64,000 nucleotides of DNA from CBDDFV01 sp965227335 (lineage in GTDB: Bacteria > Planctomycetota > Phycisphaerae > Phycisphaerales > SM1A02), in contig CBDDFV010000009.1 of NCBI GenBank assembly GCA_965227335.1, positions 1 through 64,000 on the forward strand. Reading direction: 5' to 3'. Numbering within the stretch: position 1 is the stretch's first letter; each line of letters starts with the position of its first letter. Positions 53,307-62,773 of the stretch are shown here, piece by piece. Under the pieces are notes generated by a model. The model was not told the origin of the DNA. It worked only from the letters and a program-made list of their open reading frames with translations, and made no database searches. A program made the translations under genes and the position numbers.

Positions 53307-55578
53307 TCCGCGCAATCTGCGCCCATCAGAGCTGGCACAACTGCTGAACTCCACGCCGCTCGGTGAGGTGATCGGGGAGCGGCAGCTCCGGCGCCACCGG
53401 ACGCGGGCCGGGATGCGCGTGGCTTCGGCGACGGACTCGGCCCGCGTCGATCTGATCCGCTACGTCGCCTGGCTGGTGCAGGAGCATCGCCGTCTGTCAG
53501 CGGAGCCGGAAGGGCTGACCGGATACGACGCTCTGCGCGAGCGCGCCCGCGATCGGAGCATGGCCCTATCGCTGTCAGGTCGGAACATCGGGGAGCTGCC
53601 GGCTGTCGCTGATCCGGAGCGGAAGGCACGAGCGGAGAGGGACTTCCGGTTCTTCTGCGAGACGTACTTCCCACAGACGTTCACGCTCGAATGGTCCGGC
53701 GACCATCTCAAGGTCATCGCGAAGCTCGAGAAGGCCGTGCTCGAAGGCGGCCTGTTCGCGATGGCCATGCCCCGTGGCAGCGGCAAGACGACGTTGTGTG
53801 AGATCGCGTGCTTGTGGGCGATCCTTATCGGGGCTCGTGAGTTCGTGTGCCTCATCGGCGCCGATGAGGAGCACGCGGCGAACATGCTCGACTCGATCAA
53901 GGCCGAGCTGGAGAACAACGAACTGCTCCTCGGAGACTTCCCGGAGGTGGTCTACCCCATCCACTGCCTGGAAGGCATCCACCAGCGCGCGGGCGGCCAG
54001 CTTTACAACGGCAAGCCGACGAACATCGGGTGGACCGCGAAGGAGATCGTGCTGCCGACGATCGCAGAGTCGAGGGCAAGTGGTGCCATCATCCGCGTCG
54101 CCGGGATCACCGGGCGTATCCGGGGCATGAAGCACAAGCGTGTGGACGGCCAGTCGGTGCGCCCGTCGCTCGTGCTCATCGATGACCCGCAGACGGATGA
54201 GTCCGCCCGGTCGCCTTCGCAGTGCGTCACGCGCGAGCGCATCCTCGCCGGCGCCATCCTCGGCCTCGCCGGACCCGGCAAGAAGATCGCCGGGCTCATG
54301 ACGATCACCGTCGTGCGACCGGACGACATGGCTGATCGCCTGCTCGATCGGGACAAGCATCCGCAGTGGCAGGGTGAACGGACCCGGATGGTCTACGAGT
54401 TCCCGACGAACGAGGCCCTGTGGGCCAAGTACGCCGAACTTCGCGCCGATGGGCTCCGGAACGACGAGGGCATCCGCCGTGCGACTGAGTTCTACGGTGC
54501 GAACCAAGCCGATCTGGACGAGGGGGCTGTCATTGCGTGGCCTGCGCGATTCAACCACGACGAGCTCAGCGCCGTCCAGCACGCGATGAACCTCAAGCTG
54601 CAGGACGAGGCTGCATTCTGGGCGGAGTACCAGAACGAACCGCTGCCCGAGGACGAGCCCGACGAGGACCTGCTGACCGCGGACCAGATCGCCGGCAAGA
54701 CGAACGGCCTCAAACGAGGCGAGATCCCGCTCGACTGCTCGCACGTGACGATGTTCGTGGACGTTCAGGGCAACGTCCTGTTCTACCTGGTCGCCGCATG
54801 GACGGATCAGTTCACCGGATACGTCATCGAGTACGGCACGGAGCCCGATCAGAAGCAGCCTCCTGGCACCTACTTCACACTCCGCGACATCCGGCGCACG
54901 CTCGCTCAGGCGGCTCCGCGCGCCGGGCAAGAGGGGGCGATCTACGCCGGGCTCGAACGGCTAGCCGAGGTGAAGCTCGGGCGCGAGTGGCGGCGCGACG
55001 ACGGCGCCATGGTGCGCGTCGATCGGTGCCTCATCGACGCGAACTGGGGTGTCTCGACCGACGTGGTGTACCAGTTCTGCCGCCAGTCGCCGTTCGCTGG
55101 CGTCCTGCTGCCGTCACACGGGCGATACGTCGGTGCGTCGAGCATCCCGTTCTCCGAGTACAAGCGCAAGCGCGGTGACCGCATCGGGCACAACTGGCGC
55201 ATTCCGAACGTCGCCGGCAAGCGTGCCGTCCGGCACGTCCTGTTCGACACGAACTTCTGGAAGTCGTTCGTTCACGCGCGGCTCGGCGTGCCCGTGGGCG
55301 ACCCCGGATGTCTGTCGCTGTTCGGGCACAAGCCCGAGCATCATCGTCTGCTGGCCGAACATCTGACGACCGAGTACCGCGTCAAGACCGAAGGTCGCGG
55401 CCGGACAGTCGATGAATGGAAACTCCGGGCAAGCGGCCTCGACAATCACTGGCTGGACTGCCTCGTCGGATCGGCCGTGGCCGCGTCGATTCAGGGTGCG
55501 AGCCTGTTCGGTGGTGAGCGCCGGCAGACGTCACGGCGCCGGCTCCGTCTCTCCGAGATCCAGGAGTCGAAGCGATGA
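53293..55578 (+). CDS. Phage terminase large subunit
   Basis: A 761-residue packaging ATPase-nuclease. After an N-terminal recognition-like domain (1-65) comes the ATPase with Walker A AMPRGSGKTTLCE near 157-169, Walker B SLVLIDDPQTDE near 294-305 and coupling motif GLMTITVVRPDD. The C-terminal half is an RNase H-like nuclease (DVQGNVLFYLV, DANWG). It cuts and pumps phage DNA into proheads through the portal. GTG start inside the preceding gene; the stop overlaps the zinc-ribbon gene start. Confidence 0.9.
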   Translation: MAAVDPRNLRPSELAQLLNSTPLGEVIGERQLRRHRTRAGMRVASATDSARVDLIRYVAWLVQEHRRLSAEPEGLTGYDALRERARDRSMALSLSGRNIGELPAVADPERKARAERDFRFFCETYFPQTFTLEWSGDHLKVIAKLEKAVLEGGLFAMAMPRGSGKTTLCEIACLWAILIGAREFVCLIGADEEHAANMLDSIKAELENNELLLGDFPEVVYPIHCLEGIHQRAGGQLYNGKPTNIGWTAKEIVLPTIAESRASGAIIRVAGITGRIRGMKHKRVDGQSVRPSLVLIDDPQTDESARSPSQCVTRERILAGAILGLAGPGKKIAGLMTITVVRPDDMADRLLDRDKHPQWQGERTRMVYEFPTNEALWAKYAELRADGLRNDEGIRRATEFYGANQADLDEGAVIAWPARFNHDELSAVQHAMNLKLQDEAAFWAEYQNEPLPEDEPDEDLLTADQIAGKTNGLKRGEIPLDCSHVTMFVDVQGNVLFYLVAAWTDQFTGYVIEYGTEPDQKQPPGTYFTLRDIRRTLAQAAPRAGQEGAIYAGLERLAEVKLGREWRRDDGAMVRVDRCLIDANWGVSTDVVYQFCRQSPFAGVLLPSHGRYVGASSIPFSEYKRKRGDRIGHNWRIPNVAGKRAVRHVLFDTNFWKSFVHARLGVPVGDPGCLSLFGHKPEHHRLLAEHLTTEYRVKTEGRGRTVDEWKLRASGLDNHWLDCLVGSAVAASIQGASLFGGERRQTSRRRLRLSEIQESKR

Positions 55579-55787
55579 CGGCCGTCGTCGCCGCCAACTC
55601 GGAGCCGCCGGAAGATCGAGGCATCCAGTGCCCGAAGTGCGGGTGCGGCCACTTCCGCGTGATCTACACCCGGAAGGCGGCCCGAGGTCGGCTCGTGCGA
55701 CGGCGGGAGTGTCGTCACTGCGGCAGACGCGTCACGACGACGGAACAACTGCTTGGACGCGCGCCTGTGAGCTCGGACGAGGAGTAG
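55575..55787 (+). CDS. Zinc-ribbon protein, NrdR/Ogr-like
   Basis: A 70-residue protein, IQCPKCGCGHFRVIYTRKA with RRRECRHCGRRVTTTEQ: two CxxC pairs of an NrdR-like N-terminal ribbon. Phage proteins like Ogr use such ribbons to activate late genes. Starts on the terminase stop (ATGA). Confidence 0.65.
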   Translation: MTAVVAANSEPPEDRGIQCPKCGCGHFRVIYTRKAARGRLVRRRECRHCGRRVTTTEQLLGRAPVSSDEE

Positions 55788-55897
55788 CCGGCGTCCAACG
55801 CAAGAATCTTCGCAGCGCATGTCTACATGCGTAACAACCTGCGGTGCCCGCGCGATTCCACGGCGATTTGGTCCCGTCTCGTGACAGTACATGGTGG

Positions 55898-56104
55898 ATG
55901 GACCTCACGGTTCCGCCGCCGATCGACGACCAGCACCTCGCGCTCGAGCTGCGGCTGACGCCGCGCGATGACCGTGGAGATGCGGTGCAGGAAGCATGGG
56001 TGGCACATCTTGAGGGGCGTAGTCCTGCAAGAGCCGTCGCGACCTACGCCCAGCGCGAGCGACGGCACCGTGAGCGGCAGCCAGCCATCGGTTCGCTTTA
56101 CTGA
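55898..56104 (+). CDS. Small hypothetical protein, possible sigma-like fragment
   Basis: A 68-residue acidic-then-basic protein. DDRGDAVQEAWVAHLEGRSP and YAQRERRHRERQ faintly resemble sigma region 2. Too short for a confident family. ATG at 55898 is chosen; the frame extends 18 codons further upstream. Confidence 0.35.
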   Translation: MDLTVPPPIDDQHLALELRLTPRDDRGDAVQEAWVAHLEGRSPARAVATYAQRERRHRERQPAIGSLY

Positions 56105-56125
56105 TCGCCTCGCCAGGAGAGACTC

Positions 56126-56599
56126 ATGCCCACCAGCGTCGCCAACTTCGACATCGCCGGGGCGGCCGATCGGATCGTCACCTTCGCGAACGAGATCATC
56201 GCGTCGCAGTCGGCGCGGCAGGCCGAGTTCAACGAGCACGACCGGGGCCGCGCGACGGCGTACCTCGATCGCCTGGGATTCTACATCGGCGTCATCTCAG
56301 TGCCGGCAAACCCGCTTGACCTGCCGAAGACGCACCCGACGTCCTACCCGATCGCAGCGTTCCCGGCAGATGACCAGATCAACGCGATCGAGAACGCCGA
56401 GGTGCGCGACCTCGTGCGCCGCTTCAAGGCGGCCCATGTCGAGCTGATCAACAGCCAGTCGAAGGACCGCGCGACCGGCATCTTCGACCATGACCGCTCG
56501 CGTCTCGAGGCGCTCATCGAGAACGCCCGCGGCATCATCTCGTTCGGCGAGAGCTCGGTCGATCTCCCGGAGAACCCGGCGGACACGCCAGCGGTGTGA
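56126..56599 (+). CDS. Hypothetical phage structural-region protein
   Basis: A 157-residue protein between the terminase and portal genes. It has a helical N-terminus (IAGAADRIVTFANEIIASQ), a proline-rich middle (NPLDLPKTHPTSYPI) and a helical C-terminus. GGAGAG lies upstream of the ATG. No family recognised. Confidence 0.6.
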   Translation: MPTSVANFDIAGAADRIVTFANEIIASQSARQAEFNEHDRGRATAYLDRLGFYIGVISVPANPLDLPKTHPTSYPIAAFPADDQINAIENAEVRDLVRRFKAAHVELINSQSKDRATGIFDHDRSRLEALIENARGIISFGESSVDLPENPADTPAV

Positions 56600-56614
56600 C
56601 CCGCGGATACAGCC

Positions 56615-56815
56615 ATGCCTGAACCGCTCGACGACAACATCCGCGAGAACGCTCAGGGCCCGAAGCGCGCCTCGGGCGATGCCGGCAGCGTCGAGCAGCA
56701 CGATCTGAAGGACCAGATCGAAGCGGACCGCTACCTGAACTCGAAGGACGCGGTCAAGAAGAAGGGGCTCGGGATCAAGGTGACCCGGGCGATCCCGCAC
56801 GGAACGACGGGGTAG
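56615..56815 (+). CDS. Small conserved-type phage protein before the portal
   Basis: A 66-residue protein. The pattern SGDAGSVEQHDLKDQIEADRYL followed by KKKGLGIKVTRAIP is a short helical form that I associate with phage head genes of this arrangement, where it precedes the portal. Its exact role is not known. It ends two bases before the portal start. Confidence 0.6.
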   Translation: MPEPLDDNIRENAQGPKRASGDAGSVEQHDLKDQIEADRYLNSKDAVKKKGLGIKVTRAIPHGTTG

Positions 56816-56817
56816 CA

Positions 56818-58293
56818 GTGCTCGGACTCTTCCGCACATCTCGGCGCAAGGATGCGCCCAAGCAGGACGCGCGGCCGTCAGTGGCCATGACCGTGCCGCT
56901 GCACCGCGTTCTGCGCGCGCGGTACGACGCGGCGGTGACCACGGACGGGAACCGCCGCCATTGGGCCAACGCGGACGGCCTCAGCGCCGACGCGGCGGCC
57001 AGCCCAGAGGTCCGGCGGGTGCTTCGCAACCGCGCCCGGTACGAGGTCGCCAACAACAGCTACGCCCGCGGCATCGTCTGCACGCTGGCCAACGATGTCG
57101 TCGGCACGGGCCCGCGACTCCAGATGTTGACAGGTGACCCGGATGCAGACCGCCGCATCGAGGCAGCGTTCGCCGACTGGGCCGGCGCAGTCGGCTTGGC
57201 CGCCAAGCTCCGCACGATGCGGATGGCCCGGGCCGAGTCGGGCGAAAGCTTCGTGCTGCTCGCCCGCAATCCGCGGCACTCGGCCGCCGTCCAACTCGAC
57301 GTCCGCCTGATCGAGGCCGACCAGGTTGCGACGCCCGATCTCCGCACGAATCAGCCCCGCGCAATTGACGGGATCGTCTTCGATGACTTCGGGAACCCGG
57401 TCCAATACCACGTGCTCAAGCAGCACCCGGGCGATCTCCGATGGGCGTCGGGTCTCGCGTACGACCGCATCCCGGCCACGGTGATCGTCCACTACTTCCG
57501 CGCTGACCGGCCCGGTCAGAGCCGTGGCATCCCCGACATCACGCCGGCGCTCCCGCTGTTCGCCCAACTCCGGCGATTCACACTCGCTGTCATCGCTGCA
57601 GCGGAAACCGCTGCGGACTTTGCGGGTGTCCTCTACACCGATGCGCCAGCCAACGGTGAGGCGGAGGATGTCGAGCCGATGGATGCCATCGAGCTCGAGC
57701 AGCGGATGCTGCTGACAATGCCGGGCGGCTGGAAGATGGCGCAGCTCAAGGCTGAGCAGCCGGCGACGACCTACGCGGAGTTCAAGCGCGAGATCCTCAA
57801 CGAGATTGCCCGCTGCCTGAGCATGCCGTTCAATGTCGCGGCCGGCAACTCGTCTGGCTACAACTATGCGTCCGGGCGGCTCGACCACCAGACGTACTTC
57901 AAGAGCATCCGTATCGAGCAGGCGCACCTCGAGCGCGTAGTGCTCGATCGGATCTTCGAAGCCTGGCTGGACGAGGCGGTGCTCGTCGAGGGTCTGCTCC
58001 CGCAGTCGATGCGCACGCGTGACGCTGACGTCCGTCGCCGCAAGCACCAGTGGTTCTGGGACGGGAACGAGCACGTCGATCCGGCGAAGGAAGCGAACGC
58101 CCAGGCGACCCGGCTCACGAGCCGGACGACATCGCTTGCCCGCGAGTACGCGCGCCAGGGCCTCGACTGGGAAGCCGAGCTGCGCCAGATTGCCAAGGAG
58201 CGAGAGCTCATGGCGACGCTCGGCATTCAGCCCGCTGACGCAGCCGTCCCTGTTGGCACAAAGGACGAGGACAATGACCTCCCCGAAGACTGA
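56818..58293 (+). CDS. Phage portal protein, lambda-type
   Basis: A 491-residue portal protein. Features of the lambda-type portal family: RYEVANNSYARGIVCTLANDVVGTGPRLQ, then FRADRPGQSRGIPDITPALPLF and PFNVAAGNSSGYNYASGRLDHQTYFKSI. The ring of twelve subunits forms the DNA entry vertex and docks the terminase. GTG start; the last 20 bases overlap the protease-capsid gene. Confidence 0.92.
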   Translation: MLGLFRTSRRKDAPKQDARPSVAMTVPLHRVLRARYDAAVTTDGNRRHWANADGLSADAAASPEVRRVLRNRARYEVANNSYARGIVCTLANDVVGTGPRLQMLTGDPDADRRIEAAFADWAGAVGLAAKLRTMRMARAESGESFVLLARNPRHSAAVQLDVRLIEADQVATPDLRTNQPRAIDGIVFDDFGNPVQYHVLKQHPGDLRWASGLAYDRIPATVIVHYFRADRPGQSRGIPDITPALPLFAQLRRFTLAVIAAAETAADFAGVLYTDAPANGEAEDVEPMDAIELEQRMLLTMPGGWKMAQLKAEQPATTYAEFKREILNEIARCLSMPFNVAAGNSSGYNYASGRLDHQTYFKSIRIEQAHLERVVLDRIFEAWLDEAVLVEGLLPQSMRTRDADVRRRKHQWFWDGNEHVDPAKEANAQATRLTSRTTSLAREYARQGLDWEAELRQIAKERELMATLGIQPADAAVPVGTKDEDNDLPED

Positions 58294-60346
58294 ACTGCCT
58301 GGAATCCTGGCGATCGACTGTGAGGTTGCCATCGAAGCGGCCGTCCCGTCCTCCGATGACGACGGCGAGGCCCGGCTCCCGCGCTTCTCGATGGTGGCCT
58401 ACACCGGCGGTCCGATCCGGACGCTCGGCTTCTCCTACCCGGTTGTCGTCAATCTCGACGGCATGTCGATCCCGACCCAGCGCCGGCCCGTGCGATTCCA
58501 GCACTCCGCGTTCGAGGGCGTGGGGCACACCGAGCGCATCGCCGTCGAGGACGGTCAGCTCGTCGCCGAGGGGCTCGTCTCGCGAGACACCGCTGCTGCC
58601 CAAGAGATCGTCGCGAGCGGGAAGAAGGGCTTCCCGTGGCAGGCGTCGATCGGGGCATCGGTGGACGAGCTCGAGTTCATCAAGCGCGATGTCGCCGTGA
58701 CCGTAAATGGGCGAAAGTTCAACGGCCCGATCTACGTCGCCCACAAGACCACCCTCAACGAAATCAGCTTCGTCGATCTCGGCGCGGACCAGCAGACGCG
58801 GGCCCGAATCGCTGCGCAGCATCTGAAGGAGACCCAGGCCATGCCTGACCCCCGGAACCCTCGCCCCAACGACACCGACGTGGCGGCGACCGACCCCGCG
58901 CCGACCAACGTCGAATCCACGACCGAACCGACGCCGCCGGCGCCGCAGCGCAGTGGCAACATCACGGCGAGCGATCCGGCCGCCGAGATCGACCACATGA
59001 CGGCTCGGGCGCGGGCAGAGACCGATCGGCGCCAGCGGATTCAGGAGATGACTGCCGAGATTCTCGCGCAGCGTCCCGAACTCGCTGATGAGCTCGGCCG
59101 GCTTGCCCATGCCGCGCTCGAGGCCGGCTGGAAGGCGGACAAGTACCAGCTTGAGGTCATGCGGCTTGGGCGGAGCTACGAGGGAGTGGCCGTCCCGCGT
59201 CGCCAGGAGGAACGGATCGAGGCCTCCATGATCGAGGCGGCCCTGTGCATCGCCGGTGGCCTCGACACCGAGACGCTCGAGGCTCAGTTTGGCGAGCGCA
59301 CGCTCACCGCCGCGAGCCGCGAGTACCGACACGGCCTCGGGCTCTGCGAGACGCTGCTGATCTTCGCGCAGGCCAACGGCTATCGCGGCTTCGGTCGCAG
59401 CGACCTGAAGGGACTGCTCCAGTTCGCATTCGCCAACGACATGCAGGCGGCGGGCTTCAGCACGATGAGCCTGCCGGGCATCCTGTCGAACGTGGCGAAC
59501 AAGTTCCTTCGCGCCGGTTTCGATGCGGTCGAATCGACTTGGCGCGACATCGCGGCGCTCCGTTCGGTCCGCGACTTCAAGCAGGTCTCCAGCTACTCGC
59601 TCACTGGCGGCTTCGTGTACGAGGAGATTGCCCCCGGCGGCGAGCTGAAGCACGCCACGGTCGGCGAGACGGCCTACACGAACCAGGCCAAGACGTACGG
59701 TCGCATGTTCGGCATCGATCGTCGCGACCTGATCAACGATGATCTCGACGCCCTCACGGCGGTGCCGCGACGCCTCGGCCGCGGTGGCGCGCTCAAGCTC
59801 AACGACGTGTTCTGGGCCGAGTTCCTGAACAACGCCGCGTTCTTCACCGCCGGCAACAGCAACTACGCCGAAGGTGTCGGGACGGCCCTTGGCATCGACG
59901 CCCTGACCCAGGCGGAGACGATGTTCCTGGACCAGACCGACCCCGATGGGCACCCGCTCGCCGTGGCGCCGGTGATCCTGCTCGTGCCGAACGGGCTCTA
60001 CGTCCCCGCGACGCAGATCATGAACTCGACCGAGCTGCGCGACCCAGCATCGACGAAGAAGACGCCGGTGGCCAACCCGCACGCCGGCAAGTTCCGTCCG
60101 GTGCGCTCGAGCTACATGAGCAACCCCAAGTACACCGGCGCCAGCGGGCTGGCCTGGTACATCCTCGCCGACCCCGCCGACATGCCCGTCATCGAGGTCG
60201 CGTTCCTCAACGGTCAGCAGCAGCCCACGGTCGAGAGCGCGGACGCCGACTTCAACAACCTCGGCATCCAGATGCGCGGCTACCACGACTTCGGTGTCGC
60301 GAAACAGGAGCCGCGCGGCGGCGTGAAGATGAAGGGCGAGGCGTAA
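58274..60346 (+). CDS. Prohead protease fused to a Mu gpT-like major capsid protein
   Basis: A 690-residue fusion. The first 190 residues are a prohead protease-like domain (RRPVRFQHSAFEGVG, HKTTLNEISFVDLGADQ). A Pro/Thr/Asp linker follows near 195-245. From about 260 it is a gpT-type capsid: LLQFAFANDMQAAGFSTMSL, GGFVYEEIAPGGELKHATVG and YGRMFGIDRRDLINDDLDAL. In related phages the protease cleaves itself off during head maturation. ATG at 58274; the 85 codons before it overlap the portal gene and are not coding. Confidence 0.88.
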   Translation: MTSPKTELPGILAIDCEVAIEAAVPSSDDDGEARLPRFSMVAYTGGPIRTLGFSYPVVVNLDGMSIPTQRRPVRFQHSAFEGVGHTERIAVEDGQLVAEGLVSRDTAAAQEIVASGKKGFPWQASIGASVDELEFIKRDVAVTVNGRKFNGPIYVAHKTTLNEISFVDLGADQQTRARIAAQHLKETQAMPDPRNPRPNDTDVAATDPAPTNVESTTEPTPPAPQRSGNITASDPAAEIDHMTARARAETDRRQRIQEMTAEILAQRPELADELGRLAHAALEAGWKADKYQLEVMRLGRSYEGVAVPRRQEERIEASMIEAALCIAGGLDTETLEAQFGERTLTAASREYRHGLGLCETLLIFAQANGYRGFGRSDLKGLLQFAFANDMQAAGFSTMSLPGILSNVANKFLRAGFDAVESTWRDIAALRSVRDFKQVSSYSLTGGFVYEEIAPGGELKHATVGETAYTNQAKTYGRMFGIDRRDLINDDLDALTAVPRRLGRGGALKLNDVFWAEFLNNAAFFTAGNSNYAEGVGTALGIDALTQAETMFLDQTDPDGHPLAVAPVILLVPNGLYVPATQIMNSTELRDPASTKKTPVANPHAGKFRPVRSSYMSNPKYTGASGLAWYILADPADMPVIEVAFLNGQQQPTVESADADFNNLGIQMRGYHDFGVAKQEPRGGVKMKGEA

Positions 60347-60392
60347 GCCCCGCTGGCACTGAGGCCCTCACCACGTGAAGGAGCAGCCAACC

Positions 60393-60734
60393 ATGGCAAC
60401 CGCAACGTTCATTCATCACGGCGACGCCATCGACTACACGCCCGGCGCCAACGTCGGCGCCGGGGACGTGATCGTGCAGAACGATCTCGTCGGCGTCGCC
60501 AAGCAGGACATCCCCGCGAACACGCTCGGCTCCCTGAGCGTGACGGGCGTGCTCGACTTCCCGAAGGCGACCGGTGGTGGCAGCGCGATCGCCGAAGGGC
60601 TCGACGTCTACTGGGATGAGGGCAACACGCTCGCGACCACGGACGACGGCGCCGGCGCGAACAAGAAGATCGGCCGGAGCGTGGCCGCCGCGGACGACGA
60701 CGCCACGACCGTGCGCATTCGCATGAGCCAGTAG
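60393..60734 (+). CDS. DUF2190 family capsid-associated protein
   Basis: A 113-residue protein matching DUF2190, phage proteins next to the capsid gene (possible decoration protein): TFIHHGDAIDYTPGANVGAG, DVIVQNDLVGVAKQDIPA and IGRSVAAADDDATTVRIRM. AAGGAG lies nine bases before the ATG at 60393, which is preferred over the GTG at 60375. Confidence 0.85.
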   Translation: MATATFIHHGDAIDYTPGANVGAGDVIVQNDLVGVAKQDIPANTLGSLSVTGVLDFPKATGGGSAIAEGLDVYWDEGNTLATTDDGAGANKKIGRSVAAADDDATTVRIRMSQ

Positions 60735-60744
60735 TCGGAGCATC

Positions 60745-61128
60745 ATGGCGGACCTCCTTGAACAAGGCGCGCAGTTCCTCGACGATCAGCGTCACGCACA
60801 CATGACGCGAACCGTGGTCTATCACCGCGGAAGCTCGTCGGTGGAGGTCTCGGCCACCATTGGCCAGACTACCTTCGAGCAAGCGGACGAGTCCGGCGGC
60901 ATCCAACGGCTCGAATCGCGCGACTACCTGATTCGCACCGCGGACCTGGTGCTCGACAGCCAGACGGTCGTGCCCGAACCCGGCGATCGCATCCACGAGA
61001 CCGCCGGCGAGAGTGTGTTCATCTACGAGGTCATGGCACCGGGATCGGAACCGCCGTTCCGCTACAGCGATCCATACCGGAAGGCGCTCCGAATCCACAC
61101 CAAGCACGTTGCAACGGAGGCCGCATGA
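60745..61128 (+). CDS. Phage head-tail connector-like protein
   Basis: A 127-residue protein with a beta-rich middle, VVYHRGSSSVEVSATIGQTTFEQ and VLDSQTVVPEPGDRIHET. By position behind the capsid and overlapping the next gene (ATGA) it is probably the head-tail adaptor or stopper. No family motif is decisive. Confidence 0.65.
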   Translation: MADLLEQGAQFLDDQRHAHMTRTVVYHRGSSSVEVSATIGQTTFEQADESGGIQRLESRDYLIRTADLVLDSQTVVPEPGDRIHETAGESVFIYEVMAPGSEPPFRYSDPYRKALRIHTKHVATEAA

Positions 61129-61547
61129 GTGTCATCACCGACATCGCGGATGCCGTCGCCGCGTCGCTGAACGCCGCGACGTTCAGCGAAGAGTTCACCG
61201 CAGAGCGGCTGCACCAGCCGTCGTTCGATCTGCCGGAGCTGCAGACGCTTCGGGTGAGCGTGGTGCCGAAGTCGGTCGAGATCCGCAACGGCACGCGACA
61301 GCACTCGTTTTTCGACTGCGCGGTGGATGTCGGCATCCAGCAGAAGGTCGATAACGACGCGCGCGTGGACGCGCTGCTCGTTCTGGCGGAAGAGATCATC
61401 GATCACCTGCGCCTGAAGCGCCTGACGGACTACCCGCAGGCAGCGTGGATGGCGATCGGCCACGACCCGGTGGTGTCATCGGAGCATCTCGACCAGCATC
61501 GGCAACTCACCAGCGTGCTGACGGTGACCTACCGGGTGAAGCGGTGA
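61125..61547 (+). CDS. Phage tail-terminator/head-tail joining protein
   Basis: A 140-residue protein. ITDIADAVAASLNAATFSEEF and the strand-rich body RVSVVPKSVEIRNGTRQ resemble tail-completion proteins (gpU/neck-type) of siphophages. It overlaps the previous gene by four bases. The role is from position and general shape only. Confidence 0.65.
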   Translation: MSVITDIADAVAASLNAATFSEEFTAERLHQPSFDLPELQTLRVSVVPKSVEIRNGTRQHSFFDCAVDVGIQQKVDNDARVDALLVLAEEIIDHLRLKRLTDYPQAAWMAIGHDPVVSSEHLDQHRQLTSVLTVTYRVKR

Positions 61548-61557
61548 GGAAGTGCTC

Positions 61558-61815
61558 GTGAACACGGCCATCATTCGCAAGATCAACCTGAGCGGTGCCT
61601 TTCAGCCGCTTGCCGCCGAGCGAACCGTGGGCACGTTCACGATCCGAAACCCCTCGGCCGACAACGCGGTGCTGCTGTGCGACGACGGTGCGGCGGAGCT
61701 GCCCATGGACCGGGGCCAGCAGTTCACGCTCGAGGGCGTGGACCTCTCACAGATTCAGGCCAAGGGCGGCCTGGGTGATTTCCTCATGGTGACCGGCGCG
61801 ACGCGAACGGTGTAA
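61558..61815 (+). CDS. Small hypothetical phage tail-region protein
   Basis: An 85-residue beta-type protein (VGTFTIRNPSADNAVLLCDDG, GQQFTLEGVDLSQIQAKGG). GTG at 61558 with GAGGA upstream is likely; a GTG at 61552 is possible. It precedes the tail tube gene. Function unknown. Confidence 0.6.
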   Translation: MNTAIIRKINLSGAFQPLAAERTVGTFTIRNPSADNAVLLCDDGAAELPMDRGQQFTLEGVDLSQIQAKGGLGDFLMVTGATRTV

Positions 61816-61827
61816 GGAGGCACAGCC

Positions 61828-62259
61828 GTGGCCATCAAACTCGGCATGGAAGCCACGCTCAACTACCAGGTTGGCGGCCAAGGGGGCGGCGGCGGGTGGC
61901 TCGAGCTGACCAACACGAAGGACGTGACGCTCTCGCTCGAGGCCGGAGAGGCGGACGTGACCACGCGCGGCAACGACGGCTGGCGCGCCATCGTCGCGAC
62001 GCTCAAGGAGGCGAGCGTCGAGTTCGAGATGGTGTGGGACACCGGTGATGCCGGGTTTGATGCCATCAAGGACGCCTACCTCGCCAACGACATCATCGGC
62101 TTCCAGATCCTCGACGGCGACAGCGGCGAAGGTCTCCAGGCGGACTTCATGATCACGTCGTTCTCGCGGAGCGAGGCGCTCGAAGAGGCGATCATGGTGT
62201 CCGTCACCGCCAAGGTCACCTACTCGACCACGCCTCCGAGCTGGATCGGAGGCAGTTGA
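61828..62259 (+). CDS. Phage major tail tube protein
   Basis: A 143-residue protein with a tail-tube layout: MAIKLGMEATLNYQVG at the front, then DVTLSLEAGEADVTTRGNDG, FEMVWDTGDAGFDAIKDA and a final strand pattern VSVTAKVTYSTTPP. GTG start at 61828, preceded by AGGAGG. Tube monomers stack around the tape-measure protein. Confidence 0.82.
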   Translation: MAIKLGMEATLNYQVGGQGGGGGWLELTNTKDVTLSLEAGEADVTTRGNDGWRAIVATLKEASVEFEMVWDTGDAGFDAIKDAYLANDIIGFQILDGDSGEGLQADFMITSFSRSEALEEAIMVSVTAKVTYSTTPPSWIGGS

Positions 62260-62261
62260 TC

Positions 62262-62753
62262 GTGAAGGCGTTCAAGGACAACGCGGGCCGTTCGTGGGAT
62301 GTCGAGATCAACGTCGCCGCGGTCAAGCGCGTACGCGACCTCGCCAGCGTCGATCTGCTGGAAATCGTGGAAGGCACGCTCATCGAGAAGCTGATCCGCG
62401 ACCCCATTCTGCTCTGCGACATCATCTACGCCGTCTGCAAGCCGCAGGCGGACGAGCGCGAACCCCCGGTCGGCGATGAGGAGTTCGGTCGCGCCATGGC
62501 CGGCGACGCCATCGAGCACGCGACGACAGCGCTGCTCGAGGAACTCGTGTCTTTCTGCCCGAGCCCGAGGGACCGGAAGAACCTCGGGCGGGTGCTCGAA
62601 GCGACGACTCGCGTGATGGACAAGGCCCGGGACCTGGTGGAGGAGAAGCTGGACAGCGGCGAACTCGAACGGATCGCGGAGCAGGCGCTCGTGACTGCTG
62701 GCGACTCATCTGGCAGTGCGCCGGAATCCTCGGCGTCGATCCGGGCGCCCTGA
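62262..62753 (+). CDS. Tail-assembly chaperone, upstream (G-like) product
   Basis: A 163-residue protein between the tail tube and tape-measure genes, beginning MKAFKDNAGRSWDVEINVAAVK (the beginning typical of such chaperones). GGAGG (62248-62252) supports the GTG at 62262. In siphophages this gene yields a short and a frameshifted long form. The downstream continuation lies in the -1 frame, to 62989. Confidence 0.75.
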   Translation: MKAFKDNAGRSWDVEINVAAVKRVRDLASVDLLEIVEGTLIEKLIRDPILLCDIIYAVCKPQADEREPPVGDEEFGRAMAGDAIEHATTALLEELVSFCPSPRDRKNLGRVLEATTRVMDKARDLVEEKLDSGELERIAEQALVTAGDSSGSAPESSASIRAP

Positions 62754-62773
62754 CTCTGCGCGAGCTGCTGGCG

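Noticed and set aside
62580..62753. A canonical lambda-like slippery heptamer
   Set aside because: Reading frame 0 codon by codon I saw no X-XXY-YYZ sequence in this stretch.
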